From: Anadara kagoshimensis
Lineage: Eukaryota; Mollusca; Bivalvia; Arcoida; Arcidae
Assembly (NCBI GenBank): GCA_021292105.1
Contig: CM037871.1
Location: 57,434,866 to 57,498,865, forward strand
DNA length: 64,000 nucleotides
Direction: 5' to 3'
Shown here: positions 12,280 through 23,967 of the stretch, one piece after another
Layout of the letters: each line of letters starts with the position of its first letter
Position numbering within the stretch: the first letter of the stretch is position 1
Notes under the pieces: generated by a model
Told to the model about the DNA's origin: nothing
What the model saw: the letters and a program-made list of their open reading frames with translations, nothing else
Databases searched by the model: none
Translations under genes and position numbers: made by a program

Positions 12280-12477
12280 CTAATACATTGTTTGATTAAT
12301 GTTTAGTTTGTCCCATGGTATGTTGTTATTCCAGGGTGTGATGCCATACTGATAATAAGGGAGTTATTTGAATATACTCCAAGAAATATGGTTGGAAATG
12401 AAGGCAAGCGATTCCGGATTTGCTACTTTTGTAAAAAGTAGAGTTTGTATTATTACACAATTACAATTACATAATTA

Positions 12478-12530
12478 TCATACCAGTGTTTATTTTACAG
12501 CAATAGACGGCCGTTTCAGAATACAATTCC
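12478..12530 (-). repeat. Small dispersed repeat with CGGCCGTC core
   Basis: Read on the minus strand this gives CGGCCGTCTATTGCTGTAAA followed by ATAAACACTGGTAT. Near-identical pieces occur at 22435-22470 and 35838-35872 on the plus strand. The family is not recognised. Confidence 0.6.
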
Positions 12531-12639
12531 TCATTAGTATTGATTTGACCAAATTTAAGAAGCCAATTAGTGTCTCTACATATGATCTTCGTGCTCTGTC
12601 ACCTTTAAGGGCTTTTTATTTTCGTTTTCCAATTTGAAC

Positions 12640-13560
12640 TATGAGGCGGATAAATTTTAAAAGAATAAATTAATTTGCAGTTAAACATATGATGATCATT
12701 CGGAACGTAATATCCATTTAAACTAAGAACACGAGGTGAACAAAATGCGAAAAGGGCAAGATAGTCACATAATGGAACACCTTATGATGAAATCTCCTAG
12801 TTTGACACTAAATCATACGAAAACGCCGTATGTAATGGTTTTGTTAGAATAGTATCGGAGAACCTAAACATAGTGCATATTTTAGAAAAAAAACAGTTGT
12901 TCTTTAAAAACATATTTGATATTTGGAGATAATACATATTTTACAAAAACATGAAATTAAAATATAAAATAAACGGTACAAAAACCTCTGAGGAACCAAA
13001 CATATAACATTACTCTGTGTAAAACTTTATGTTAGTATTATGTTGAATAAACGTCATGTTTTCTATTTAAATATCACAGTATACATCAATGAAAAATCAG
13101 AGAGAAACAAGTATAAGTCTACAAATAACAAACGGTAATTATTTGCTATTTTTAAATGTACTTAGTTTTGGATTACTGTGTTAGATTTATAACGTTATAT
13201 TTAATATATGTTTTTGAGTAAGTCGATCTGAAATAGGCTGTATTAAAGCAATAACCCAAACACCCACTGTAGTATCAACTCCTTGTACTCTATCAACCTT
13301 TTGTGTTTAAATTTCCGATTTCTATCTTATTTTAAGTACTTTAAAAATGTTTTATCACTGTGGCAAAAATAAAAAACACAATCATACCGTTCCATTTCCG
13401 ACAACCAAGCAAAAATATTTAAAACCGGTGAATTTAGTGCTCGGGAGGGATAAGCACCAACTGTATAGATGCTAACTTCAACCAACACCGTATATAATAA
13501 TCGAATGCATTATCGAAAGAAAATGCTCAAAAACACACAATTTTGATGTTATCAAAATAT
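12640..13560. other. Gene-free stretch
   Basis: AT-rich sequence with no coding signal or repeat that I recognise. Confidence 0.4.
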
Positions 13561-13574
13561 TTTACAATCTCTTG

Positions 13575-13965
13575 GTACTACTACAGAAACTTTATACAAC
13601 GAAGAAAACTGCTAACAAATAACTTGTTACCCAAAGATATTGCAAGCCTAGGCCTATCAGTACCCTCAAAAAGTTATATGAACGTCATCACAATAATGTT
13701 AATTAATATGATGTCGCTGTGTCCAGAATTGTCATAGATATATTTCACGTTCCATAGTTCTTTGTTGCATTTATTCTTAATTGTATTACACACTTGGCGG
13801 GTGTATATAGCTAAACTAGAAGTGCCTACCTTTCCAGAGCACTCGGCCTTATTTTCTCTGCTTACCTTTCCAGAGCACTCGGCCTTATTTTCTCTGGTGA
13901 AAGTTTAAAGTGTTTACTTTGCTCTTGGATTGAAATTTCGACATGGGTTTGTGCAAAAATATAAA
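13575..13965 (+). repeat. Foldback family arm with 36-bp tandem duplication
   Basis: It starts at TTTATACAACGAAGAAAACT, passes CTAGGCCTATCAGTACCCTC, GATGTCGCTGTGTCCAGAAT and ATATAGCTAAACTAGAAGTG, and ends at GACATGGGTTTG. A 36-bp block with CCTTTCCAGAGCACTCGG is present twice in tandem (about 13825-13860 and 13861-13896) inside the arm. Confidence 0.7.
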
Positions 13966-14165
13966 TCAAAGGAACATTGAACTATGGAACGTGAAAATAT
14001 ATTCAGATTAATTAAGATACAGAGACATAACACCTAACAACAACATCGTGATGACGACTATAATAACTTTCTGACGACCTTGTTAAACCTACGCCGCTTG
14101 CAATACTCTTGTATTTACAGTTTATTTGTAAGCAGCTTGCTTCGTCGCATTAATGCATTCCATAG
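13966..14165 (-). repeat. Foldback family arm, inner part, minus orientation
   Basis: It continues directly from the previous copy in the opposite direction: AAAGGAACATTGAACTATGG, GATACAGAGACATAAC, GTAAGCAGCTTGCTTCGTCG. Outer sequences (ACAAGTTAGG and so on) are missing. Together with the previous entry it makes a rearranged inverted pair. Confidence 0.65.
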
Positions 14166-14597
14166 CAAATAAATACAATCCGCACATTGTAAGTCAAGAA
14201 ACTTTTCTAAACATTCCAGTGTAATAGATGCGAAATCAAAAACGCGTCGTGAAGACGCAATGTCCAATTATTTTAGTCCATAGAGACATTTTCTATATAT
14301 CTCTTAATATAGTATATATACGCAAAACCACACATATGTGGTTTTCTGACGTAGCTGATCGCACGAGTTTATTGTGCGGACGGATACATTACACGAGTGC
14401 GCTTGTGTCTATATTGTGGTGGTTAAGTTTCTAACAGGCGGAGTCACGTGATTTATGGCGGTATATACAAACGCCTAGTGTACACCACTAAAAATTTGTT
14501 GCCCTACTGGGTAGTTATATGATTGTGACAAACTTGTAACTTGGCATAGAGGTGTCTTTTGAGTTCAGTAATCGGGCGGAGTGACGTTTTTGGTAAA

Positions 14598-15428
14598 ATG
14601 TCGCTTAAGAAGTCGGATACAGCAGATAAAAACCCTAACAAAAGAGGTCGAGTGAGTAGTACACATAACGGGGCTTTTAATATAGACTTACCTGTAGAGG
14701 TTAGTGCCGCTTTAAATACTCTACCTATAATACAAAATCAACTCAGGGACATAAGTTTAAGATTAGAAAGGTATGAAAACATTGAAACATCGATCAACGG
14801 AATAAAGGCAGAACTCTGGGAAAACGAAGAATTTGATGAGCGTATCACTGATGTAGCTAATGCAACCAGTTTTAATACCGAAAAGATTGATGCTTTAAGG
14901 TCTGAAAATGTATCTCTCAAACGTGAAATACAAACTCTCAAGTCTGTAGTGATTAGACTAGATAGAAGGGTGACATCACAAGAAGATGAGATTAACAGCC
15001 TCAAAAGTCGCTCTATGAGAGATAATCTTCTCATTCATAATTTCCAAGAAACTGACGGTGAAAACCTTCTAGAGAGTGTCCCCAGAGTAATAAAAGAAAC
15101 TCTCGGAGTTGACATAGAATTTGTAAGAATACATAGGAACAGTCCCTGCCCGAATCCAAATGGAAAACCTAGATCCATCACTGGAAAGCTGAAGAATTTC
15201 TCTCAAAAAGAAATTCTTCTTAAAGCCCAGAGAGAAAAGAAAGACGCTGGTGTCGAACTAAATTTCTATATAACACCTCAAAGTCCAACCCCTGTATTTG
15301 AACAAAGGAAAAAGCTACAAGAAATAAGTTCTACGCTCCGCAAAGACAAGGTCAAACAACGAATCTCTGGTAACAAAATAATTTTTGAAAATGGAGGTGT
15401 TTATAGAGAGAGAGTGTGTACCCTGTAA
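14598..15428 (+). CDS. LINE ORF1, L1-type RNA-binding protein
   Basis: The frame is open for 276 codons from the ATG at 14598 (AAAATGTCG); an open stretch precedes it, but with no ATG. Residues about 1-35 are basic and Ser/Asn-rich. Residues about 55-145 form a coiled coil (regular Leu, Ile and Val among charged residues), which in L1 ORF1p drives trimer formation. From about residue 148 the sequence SMRDNLLIHNF starts an RRM-like fold as in the Transposase_22/L1 family, followed by RVIKETLGVDIEFVRIHR and a basic C-terminal region with QREKKDAGVE and FEQRKKLQEI. The known role is binding of the element's RNA and chaperone activity in the ribonucleoprotein. The frame is intact although ORF2 is badly broken. 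The L1-type ORF1 argues for the L1 side of the L1/Tx1 group. Confidence 0.85.
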   Translation: MSLKKSDTADKNPNKRGRVSSTHNGAFNIDLPVEVSAALNTLPIIQNQLRDISLRLERYENIETSINGIKAELWENEEFDERITDVANATSFNTEKIDALRSENVSLKREIQTLKSVVIRLDRRVTSQEDEINSLKSRSMRDNLLIHNFQETDGENLLESVPRVIKETLGVDIEFVRIHRNSPCPNPNGKPRSITGKLKNFSQKEILLKAQREKKDAGVELNFYITPQSPTPVFEQRKKLQEISSTLRKDKVKQRISGNKIIFENGGVYRERVCTL

Positions 15429-15902
15429 TACACTGAGTCTACCCAACGTGCGCGTTTAATAACTTGATGAATGTCTGTATATATAATAGAAAATGGTCTG
15501 GTAATATCTATATAATGTAATTTGAAAACTTCAGTTCACAGGGGCTTGGAATTGTGGGTTTGAGATATTGTGGAGATATCGCAATACATACACATGTGTT
15601 GCAAGCTCCTGTGGCCAGTATATAATGTAAACTATGTATTTGATGGGTGATGCTAGGCCCGATATTTTCCCAGTGGGGCAAACAAGTTTTTGGTTGTACA
15701 TGTACAATAAATAAATACATTGTATATAGAAACTCACGTACCAACTACAATCACGTGATAACTTAATTCTTTCTTTTTCTTTTTCTCTTTTCTCTATCTG
15801 TTCTTCTTACATGTTATTTTCTCTATGTTCTTTATGTGTGTGTTTGTGTAATTGTGTGTGTGAAAAAGGTATGGCAGTTATGTTCATAATGCTACATCCA
15901 AC
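15429..15902 (+). other. LINE inter-ORF spacer with pyrimidine tract
   Basis: No coding motif is seen between ORF1 and ORF2. The last 130 bp hold a long C/T tract (15768-15815) and a TGTGTG run before the ORF2 start. The spacer is long for this group, so an internal insertion is possible, but no boundaries are visible. Confidence 0.4.
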
Positions 15903-18900
15903 ATGAACAATATTAGTATTTTATCCCTAAATTGTAGAGGGTTAGGTGACTTAACTAAAAGAAGGGATGTTTCAAATTTCCTGAAAAATAAAAACTTCAG
16001 TATTTGTTGTTTGCAAGACACACATTTTACAGAAAAAGAATACAATTACATTAGGACAATATGGGGATATGAAATTCACATTAGCTGTGGGTCATCAAAT
16101 GCTAGGGGAGTTGCCATCTTATTTAATAATAATTTTGAATTTGAAATTTTAAATGAAATAAAGGATAGAGCGGGGAATTTTCTTGCATTAGAATTGTCTC
16201 TTGAAAAGAAATATAATGTTACCCTAATAACAGTCTACGGACCTAATAATGATACACAAGAATTTTTTGAACATATGAAGTCAGTTATAGAAAAATATAA
16301 TGATGATTTTTGCGTTATTGCGGGAGATTTTAATCTTGTTCAAGACACAATCCTTGATTATTATAACTACAAACATATAAATAATCCCAAATCAAGACAA
16401 CAACTTCTAAATATAAAAAATGAATTTAACCTAGTTGACCCCTGAAGAACATTACATAAAGATATTAAAAAATACACTTGGTTTGCAAAAAATCCCATTA
16501 AAAGAGCCCGGTTAGACTTTTTCCTTATAAATGAAGAGCTTTTATCACTAGTAGAAAATGCAAAAATTTCAACTGGTTATAGAACTGACCATTCAATTAT
16601 AGAATTAAAACTGAGGTTAAATAATTTTGAAAAGGGAAGGGGTTTCTGGAAATTTAACAATAATTTACTTGCAGATTCAACTGATGTTAATAAGGTAAAA
16701 TATATTATCTCGGATGTTAAATTATTATATCTAATTGATATTCAAAAAACAAATTTGAATAATATCAAAGATGAAGATTTATGCTTTAAAATAAATGCAC
16801 ATCAGCTTCTTGATCAAATACTTCTGCAAATTAGAGGGTATACAATCTCTTATTCTTCATATAAGAAAAAAGAAAAACGCAAAAAAACTATTGAAATTGA
16901 AAATAAAATCAAGGAACTGGAAACATCCTTAATTTATAGCAATGACATAGAAAATCAGATAAATGCATTACAAAAGCAACTAGAAAATGAACGCAAAAAT
17001 TTGTTAAAGGGTATAATGTTAAGGGCTCATGCAAAGTGGATTGAAGATGGTGAAAAGAATACTAAATATTTTTGTAGTCTTGAGAAAAGAAATTACATAA
17101 ATAAAACTGTCACAAAACTAGTCAATGAAATAGGAGAGGAAATTACTGATCAAACAAACATTCTGAATGAAATTGAAAAATTTTATTTTACATTATATTC
17201 AAATAAAGATCATGAATTGGATGATGTTCATTTAGATCAATAATTACCACATTCCGATATAAATAAGTTAAATTGTAAAATGAAAGAATCACTAGAAGGA
17301 CCTATCACCTATCAAGAAACACTGTTTGCACTAAAAAACATGAAAAATGACAAATCCCAAGGCCCAGATGGTTTCACAGTAGAATTCTTTAAATTTTTTT
17401 GGAATGATCTTTCCCGTTTTATGATCAACTCTTATATATACAGTTTTGAAAGTCAGTCATTATCATATACACAAACACAAGGAATAATATCTATTTTACC
17501 TAAAGGGAATAAAAACAGAGAACTTTTAAAGAATTGGAGGCCCATCTCACTACTTAACGTTTCTTATAAAATCCTTTCAAGTGTCATAGCAAATAGAATA
17601 AAATCTGTTTTAGATTTTTTGATAAATGAGAATCAGAAAGGTTTTTTACCAGGTCGCTTCATTCGTGAAAATACACGTATCATATATGACACACTGAAAT
17701 ATACAAAAGAAAAACAGATACCGGGAGTACTTCTTGATGTCTCTGTGTCCAGGATTGCCTTGGATATATTTGACGTCTCATAGTTCCATGTTCCTTTCAC
17801 ACAATTTTGATTACACACGTGACGGGTGTAGCTAGCTAAACAGGAGGTGCTTACCCTTCCTGAGCACCCGGCCTCACTTCCCTGGTGGAAGTTCACGTGT
17901 CTAACCTAACTTGTCAGTTCCAAAGTTTTTACTTTGCTTCTGGATTGTGATTCGGAAATGGATAAGTATGTTTGTTTTTGATTAGTTGATTTTGAAAAAG
18001 CATTTGACTCAGTATCTTGGAAATGTATAGAGAAAACACTAAAATATTTCAACTTTGGAGATGGAATTATCAAATGGGTAAACATTTTATATAATGATGC
18101 ACAACTTTGTGTCATACAAAATGGTTATTTTTCAAAGTACTTTAAAATAGGTCGGGGTTGTCGCCAAGGAGACCCCATATCACCTTATCTTTTCATTTTA
18201 TGTGCAGAAATAATGGGTAATATGTTCAGAAAAAATAAAAACATAAAGGGAATAAAAATAGGGAAATTAGAAGTATGTTTATTACAATTTGCTGATGATA
18301 CATGTATCTTCTTAGATGGATCTGGGAAAAGCCTTAAAAGTTCACTGGATCTTCTGTTCCAGTTTGCGAAGTACTCTGGCCTGAAACCTAATATTAATAA
18401 AACAAAAGCTATCTGGATAGGCTCCAAAATTAATTGTGGTAAAACACTATGTAGCAATCAAAACATTGAGTGGGTTCACGTCCATTTACAGTTCTAGGAA
18501 TTACCTATTCAATAAATCTTTCTGAAATTCAAGAATTGAATTTTGACACAAAATACTTAGAGATTAAAAAGGACATAAAAACATGGTCTAAACGACAATT
18601 AACCCCACTTGAAAAAATAACAGTTATTAAAACTTTACTTCTCCCTAAATTAATACATTTGTTTTTAAGCTTGCCTAACCCCACAGAATCATATATAAAA
18701 CAATTAGAAACTATGTTCTATAATTTCATCTGGAGTGGAAAATGTGATAGAATAAGCAGAAAACAAATGGTACAAGAATACAAACTAGGAGGATGTAAAA
18801 TGGTTCATCTAAGATTTTTTATTAAATCACTGAAACTTACATGGATTAGGAAAATAAACAAAACAAATTCTTTGATAAGTAAAATATATTTTGAACTAAT

Positions 18901-19959
18901 GGAAACTTCTTACTTTAATTTTCTTACTTTTGGACAGGACTTTATAAATGTATTAAAAAATAGAACCAAAAATGCCTTCTGGAATGATTTATTGTCCTCA
19001 TTAAAAAGAATTTAGGAATATTATTTGTTTCAAGACTAAAAAAATAAAATAAAAATGTATTAAAATTTCCTATATGGTACAATTCAGAAATAAAAATCAA
19101 TAATAAATCAATCTTTTATGACAGCTGGCTCAAAAAAGGAATTATTTATATCCAAGATTTGTTTAAGGAGGATGGGCCTTATTTAACATATTCTGAATTC
19201 TGTATAAAATATAAGTTAAATATTCCATTTACTTTTTACGAGGGACTAAAAAGTTGTTTGTTGTCAAAATATCCTGTTCTGAAAAACATACAACAAAAGA
19301 CCCAAAATATAGACATACCAAACTTCATACATTTTATTAACAAAAATTCTAAAGGCACTAAAGATATGTACAGTATTTTCATATATACACTTTATAAAAA
19401 TCCAAACAGTGAGTTGAAATGGGCAAATGAACTTAACCTTCCTGATAACTTTAATTGGAATTTAACAAATAAAAGAATCTTCTCCTCCACAAAAGATACA
19501 AAACTTATTTGGTTAAATTACAGAATTTTTCATAGAATAGTAGCAACAAATAAATTGTTGTTTAAATTGAAACTCAGTGAAAGTGAAAACTGTACTTTTT
19601 GTAAGAAATACAAAGATAATATTTGCCACTTGTTTTTTGATTGTGAATTTGTTAGACAGTTTTGGAATGATATTGAAAAATGGATTTCAGAAAAACTTAA
19701 TCTAAATTTTAATATAACTGTAAAAGACATTATCTTTGGACAACAAGAAAATCACCACAAAATATTATATCTTGTTATCTCAATGGGAAAATCTTATATT
19801 TATAATAAAAAGTATAAAAATTCCAAAATCCATACTCCCGAATTTAAAGAAATATTAAATGAATATTTCAATACAGAAAAATATAGATATTATGTAAAAG
19901 GGGAAACTGAAAGTTTTAAAAACAGATGGAATATTTGGATCAATCTTTTTTCTGTTTAA
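15903..19959 (+). pseudogene. LINE ORF2: endonuclease and reverse transcriptase, broken
   Basis: The product would nick the target and reverse transcribe the LINE RNA. The ATG at 15903 starts the endonuclease: LSLNCRGLGD (Asn site), LQDTH (Glu site changed to Asp), VYGPN, IAGDFNLV (Asp/Asn), RLDFFLI and the terminal TDHS. A TGA at 16443 breaks it. The linker has AKWIEDGEKNTKYF, typical of the group, and a TAA follows at 17241. The reverse transcriptase shows GPDGFTVEFFKFFW, NWRPISLLN, KGFLPGR, DFEKAFDSVSW, GCRQGDPISPYLF and FADD (18288-18299). The domain is split by a 246-bp repeat at 17736-17981. Frameshifts lie near 18475 and between 19013 and 19150. The C-terminal part has CTFCKK and CHLFFDCEFV, the Cys-His motif found after the reverse transcriptase. 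It ends at TAA 19957-19959. Confidence 0.9.
17736..17981 (+). repeat. Foldback family arm inserted in LINE reverse transcriptase
   Basis: The insert begins GATGTCTCTGTGTCCAGGAT and ends GTATGTTTGTTTTTGA. Removing exactly 246 bp joins CTT CTT to TTA GTT GAT and restores the conserved PG-x-L-L-L-V-D-F-E-K-A-F-D order of the reverse transcriptase. The insertion is thus between two T residues with no target duplication. It holds only the outer half of the arm seen elsewhere. Confidence 0.85.
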
Positions 19960-20174
19960 AAATTGCTACATTATTTCCTGTAGGAATTTTAGATATGTTC
20001 TGTCTTATGTACTATTGAACATGTACACAGGTTATATATCAGTGTCTATACAACCAAACCTTAAATGTCACTTCCTACATTTAAAAGTTAATAAAATTTT
20101 ATCCAAATTCTAGATATAATTTGTGTTATATTATGGAACATATGTACCAGACATGTAATTTCTCTGTTATCATG

Positions 20175-20880
20175 TCTGTACAGTAAAACCTGCCTTAAAG
20201 ATCACTCTATTAAGACCGGCTACTTTTAAAAGCCAGAAAATTTTTTATGCAATGTTCATATATTTAGCTATATTTAAGTAGATTTGTTTTGTTTTGTAAT
20301 ATTGAACATGTTTATTATAGATACCAGAATATTATGTGTGCAATATTTTAGTCACCATGTCTTTACAGTCAATGCTGTCTCAAAGATCACCTTTTTATAA
20401 AGACCTCATGTTGAAGTACAATGGCACTGTAGCAAAATTTCTCATATTCATGTAATTTGAATCAGTAGATGTGGCCTTTACAGACAGATTTGACTGAATA
20501 TTCATATATTTAGCTATATTTGTTTACTAAACTATACTTTTGAGTGTCAGTGTGTATAACAACACCACACTACATGTATTATTGGACAAGAAATGTACAT
20601 GTGTAAATCTGTGTTTACACTATTTCACTGCACTTACAAAAACAATTTATATACATGTATATATTTAATCATATCACGTTTTTATGCACTTAGTTGTGAA
20701 AATATTTTTTCAGCATCAGGGGATAAAATAATACAGTAAAACCAATTTAAGTGACCACTCCAATATAAAGACCCAACTACAAAGATCAGTTTTCTACAGT
20801 TATGTTAACACATGTTTTGATACATTAGAAATTCTCAATAAACTCCAATTCTATACACTGCATGGATGGTCACTTATGTA
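20175..20880. repeat. Dispersed repeat with AAACCTG ... AAGGNNAC motif, three relics
   Basis: Diverged copies sit at about 20180-20240 (CAGTAAAACCTGCCTTAAAG), 20365-20480 and 20735-20800. Fuller copies are at 23630, 25665, 26810 and 36065. They lie just after the LINE ORF2 and may be its 3' end or an independent repeat. Confidence 0.5.
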
Positions 20881-20905
20881 CGGTTTTTGTTGTTTTTTGT
20901 ATATA

Positions 20906-21186
20906 CACTGCCATTCATAAATAACTTTACAAATCTTAATTTTGCAACAGGTTCACTTTATTATCATCATATCAAATTTTGTTCATACAGTTGAAATATT
21001 GAAGTTTTTCCTGTATTTGAAAGTGGGAAAATTTACTTTTCAGGATGAAAACACTATTTTAGAAAAAAACCTCTCAGATTTAGTATAATGACGTTTTCAA
21101 CAATATAATTTTATAAAGACTTTGAGTCTAGCTCTTTTATCATAGGACCAGATATTAACATGTATGATCATTTATTGATGGCAGTG
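20906..21186. mobile_element. Mariner-type MITE, 281 bp
   Basis: Terminal inverted repeats CACTGCCAT plus an AT-rich stretch face each other at 20906 and 21186, and both ends are flanked by TA. There is no coding capacity. Size, TIR and TA duplication fit a non-autonomous Tc1/mariner element. Confidence 0.65.
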
Positions 21187-21267
21187 TACTTTTAACTTAA
21201 CCCCTGGAAAATATTATATTCACATGTATTCAGAAAAATATAGGTGTTCTTTAAAAAACAATTTGGT

Positions 21268-21293
21268 TATATATATATATATATATATATATT
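21268..21293. repeat. (TA)n microsatellite
   Basis: A short alternating TA run of about a dozen units. Confidence 0.9.
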
Positions 21294-21499
21294 CCATATA
21301 TCTAGATCTTTATTATTATCTGTCATACCTGAGTGTATGTGTGTGTTTGTGTATGCATGTTAGTGTGTAAATGGTGTGATTTGTCTTTTTTTCAATTGGT
21401 AAATCATGAAAAAATTTAAATAAAAAAAAAGTTTCTAACAGGCTTAAGGTCCACATTTTTCTGTATTGTGAGGTATATATCAATCGCATGCATTGCATG

Positions 21500-22480
21500 A
21501 CATATTGAAAAAGAGAACAACAAAAGGTTGACAGATACTTACAAAAATTTCACAAAAAAAACAGCAACAGCAGATCATCAATAAAACAATTTGATAAACC
21601 ATTAAGCATTTAATCTGAAATGATTAAATATCCAACTTATCTTTATAAAAGCAATGCAACTAATCCTACTGTAAACTGATATGATGATGCAGTTTAGGTA
21701 TTTTTTTGTTAAATCTAATTATGTTAAATAAGACGTTTTAAGCAATTTGAGATTAAACGTTTGTTTTGCCTGATTAAAGTAAGGCGATATACTGGAGCGT
21801 TAATTTGTTGATCCACAATTGGTAATAATATTTCTGTCTTACAAAAACAAAGTACAACAATTATATTTATTTTTGGGAGAAAATAGAAACCTAATATCCC
21901 TGAAAACACAATTGTTGAGTTTTTAATTTTCGTGAATCAAATTAATTCTGTCGGCATTATATACAGACTTTTGAGTATCCAATACTAAACTAAATTATTC
22001 TAATGAATATCAATCACAAATTAATGAAATATTACTGCTTTTGATCTTTTTGCTATATCAATGTTGTTTGATTGTCATAGTTAACCTGTATCATATTGTG
22101 TATATATTAAAGACAGAACCTTATCAGCTAGCTAATTAATTGTATACATGTATGTATATAATCGTTACCATCTGCTATTAATCGAGATACCCACGACCAT
22201 ACAACAATTATCTAAAACATACTCACAATGGTTTTCAAGTAAAGTTAGCGATTCATAAATATCAAAAACTAATTATATTCTTTTGACAAAAAAAAAAAAA
22301 AAAAATTACCTCAGAAAATAAATATGAACGATAGGGTGCATTTGTTTTCATTGTTAGTGAAATAAAACATATTTCTAATGTTTAAAAACAAGGGTTTCAC
22401 AATTCCAACCACTTATGATGAAGAATTGTATCCAGAACGGCCGTTTATTGCTGTAAAATTAAACCTGGTATTGTATCATA

Positions 22481-22511
<31 letters not shown>

Positions 22512-23200
22512 TGTATACGTTAATGAGAGCTAACAAAAATAGATAAATAAAAAAACTTGGTATGCTATGTAAAATTATTAGCAATTGCTTGTAGTCAGTA
22601 ATTATTCCCTTTTGTATTATCACAGGAGAAATACCATTCATTGGTTGTTATTCTTATTATTTATATTTAAATTCAAATTCAAATATTCAAGTAAATTTAA
22701 AACCGTTTAGATTAATTTTCCTGGAATTGTGTTTCATAAACATCAAATGCATTTGGGTACTTATTATGTACATAATTTCTTTGGCATTAAGCTGTGTGGT
22801 ATAATTTGCAAACACGCATAAATAACGAAATATAATCGCTCGCCAACATTTTGAATTTTAGAGTATTTTATTTCCCCCTACATCATGGGAATATTCCAAT
22901 ATAATTTATTTGGATTTTGATTTTTTTAATCTTTATTATTTAGTTATGTCGATCCTTATCCAACAAATAACAAGGTGAGAGGAAAAGACGAAAGAGGCAT
23001 AGTGTAATCATGATTATTGTCAATCCTTATTCAACAAAGAACAAGGTGAGCAAAGAAACGAAAAGATATATTGTGCTCATGATTAGTGAAAGTGCCATCA
23101 TCTATGTTGGCTGCTATGAATACATGTAAACGTAACGCTAGAGAGATGATATGTGTGCGTGTATGGAACTGTGTAGTGTAAGTGTTAGAGTGTGTGTCTT
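21500..23200. other. Gene-free stretch downstream of the SKOR-like gene
   Basis: The stretch holds an A run (22291-22305), an (ATGT)n run (22484-22515) and a copy of the small CGGCCGT repeat at 22435-22470. There is no coding signal. Part of it may be 3' UTR of the minus-strand SKOR-like gene, but no polyadenylation site can be assigned with confidence. Confidence 0.45.
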
Positions 23201-23206
23201 TTTACC

Positions 23207-23283
23207 TTAAATACGGTCGTCAGACTCTTTATTATATTCTTGCAGAGAATCTTTTTGTTTCGTTAGAGCTTCTTCCCAAACAT
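23207..23283 (-). CDS. Skor: SKOR-like corepressor, terminal coding exon
   Basis: On the minus strand the acceptor TTATTTATAG is followed by a 77-nt open exon that enters in phase 1, encodes VWEEALTKQKDSLQEYNKES and DDRI, and ends at TAA (23209-23207). It joins in frame with the exon at 23893-23967, whose donor is GTAAGT. The peptide is charged and helix-prone, continuing the coiled-coil tail that Ski-family proteins use for dimerisation. It was assigned by matching splice phase, strand and peptide character, not by direct similarity. Confidence 0.7.
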
Positions 23284-23629
23284 CTATAAATAATAATAAT
23301 AATCATATAAAACTTGAGTACTGTGTTTTGGTACTGAACTTTGTTGTATTTATGATGAATTATCATTGCAATGGTTACAGTTCTTTTAAAACAATCCTAG
23401 AAACACAGACAACAAACCGAAATAATATAATTCTAAAAACTATATGATCGTGTTACTAAAGCAACAATTTTTATATAATGTGTTTGTAATACAACAACCT
23501 ACCAGAAGAGATAATAAATTTAGAGTATAAATATAATGATATAAAGTTAAACATTATTTCTATTATTTAGAGCATTGTATAGAAACTTTCTAAGATTGCA
23601 TAGTTGTTTGACTTTGTTGATGGAAATAT

Positions 23630-23790
23630 GACATAGAGTCCAACCTGCGTTAAAAGGCTAGTAGAATTGTTTCCCAATTGTTCTTTATTCATATTATTTT
23701 AACCTGTATATAAAGGCGACCCGCTCATAAAGTAATCTCTTATGGTTCCATTGGGTGGCCTTTATAGACAGGTTTGACTATTTATTATTT
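23630..23790. repeat. AAACCTG/TATAAAGG repeat
   Basis: The sequence runs from AGAGTCCAACCTGCGTTAAA to CCATTGGGTGGCCTTTATAG and ACAGGTTTGACT. The two ends are roughly inverted copies of CAGTCAAACCTG. It lies in the last intron of the SKOR-like gene. Confidence 0.6.
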
Positions 23791-23892
23791 GATAAAGTTG
23801 ATTGAACATGCAATGTGTTTACCAGATAATACTGGTTATGCAATGACATATTCAATGCATTTGGTTTTATGCGACGTTTTATACGGACTTAC

Positions 23893-23967
23893 GTTTGATT
23901 TCTTTTTGTTTCTTTTCGCTCTCAAGTCGCATGCTTCTAGCTTCAATAAGAAGTTCTCGTAACTGCT
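23893..23967 (-). CDS. Skor: SKOR-like corepressor, coiled-coil exon
   Basis: On the minus strand the acceptor TTTATTTGTAG precedes a 75-nt exon ending at a strong donor (C|GTAAGTCC). With the preceding G from the exon at 25085-25136 it encodes EQLRELLIEARSMRLESEKK then QKEIK, a clear amphipathic helix with Leu/Ile/Met heptads. Entry and exit are both phase 1, matching the exons on either side. Ski, SnoN and SKOR proteins end in such a helical dimerisation region. An open frame on the plus strand over the same bases is a shadow. Confidence 0.75.

Larger units (their letters stand above)
14440..20100 (+). mobile_element. L1/Tx1-group LINE retrotransposon, degenerate
   Basis: A non-LTR retrotransposon with ORF1 (14598-15428), a spacer of about 470 bp, and ORF2 (15903-19959) encoding an apurinic endonuclease, a reverse transcriptase and a C-terminal Cys-His segment. 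The 5' boundary is set loosely at the GC-richer leader before ORF1. The 3' boundary is uncertain, because the sequence after ORF2 grades into other repeats without an obvious poly(A) tail or target duplication. ORF2 carries two in-frame stops, two frameshifts and a 246-bp insertion, so this copy cannot move by itself. Confidence 0.85.

Noticed and set aside
15508..15744. Minus-strand open frames in the LINE inter-ORF spacer
   Set aside because: Two overlapping frames of similar size with no motif, inside a retrotransposon spacer.
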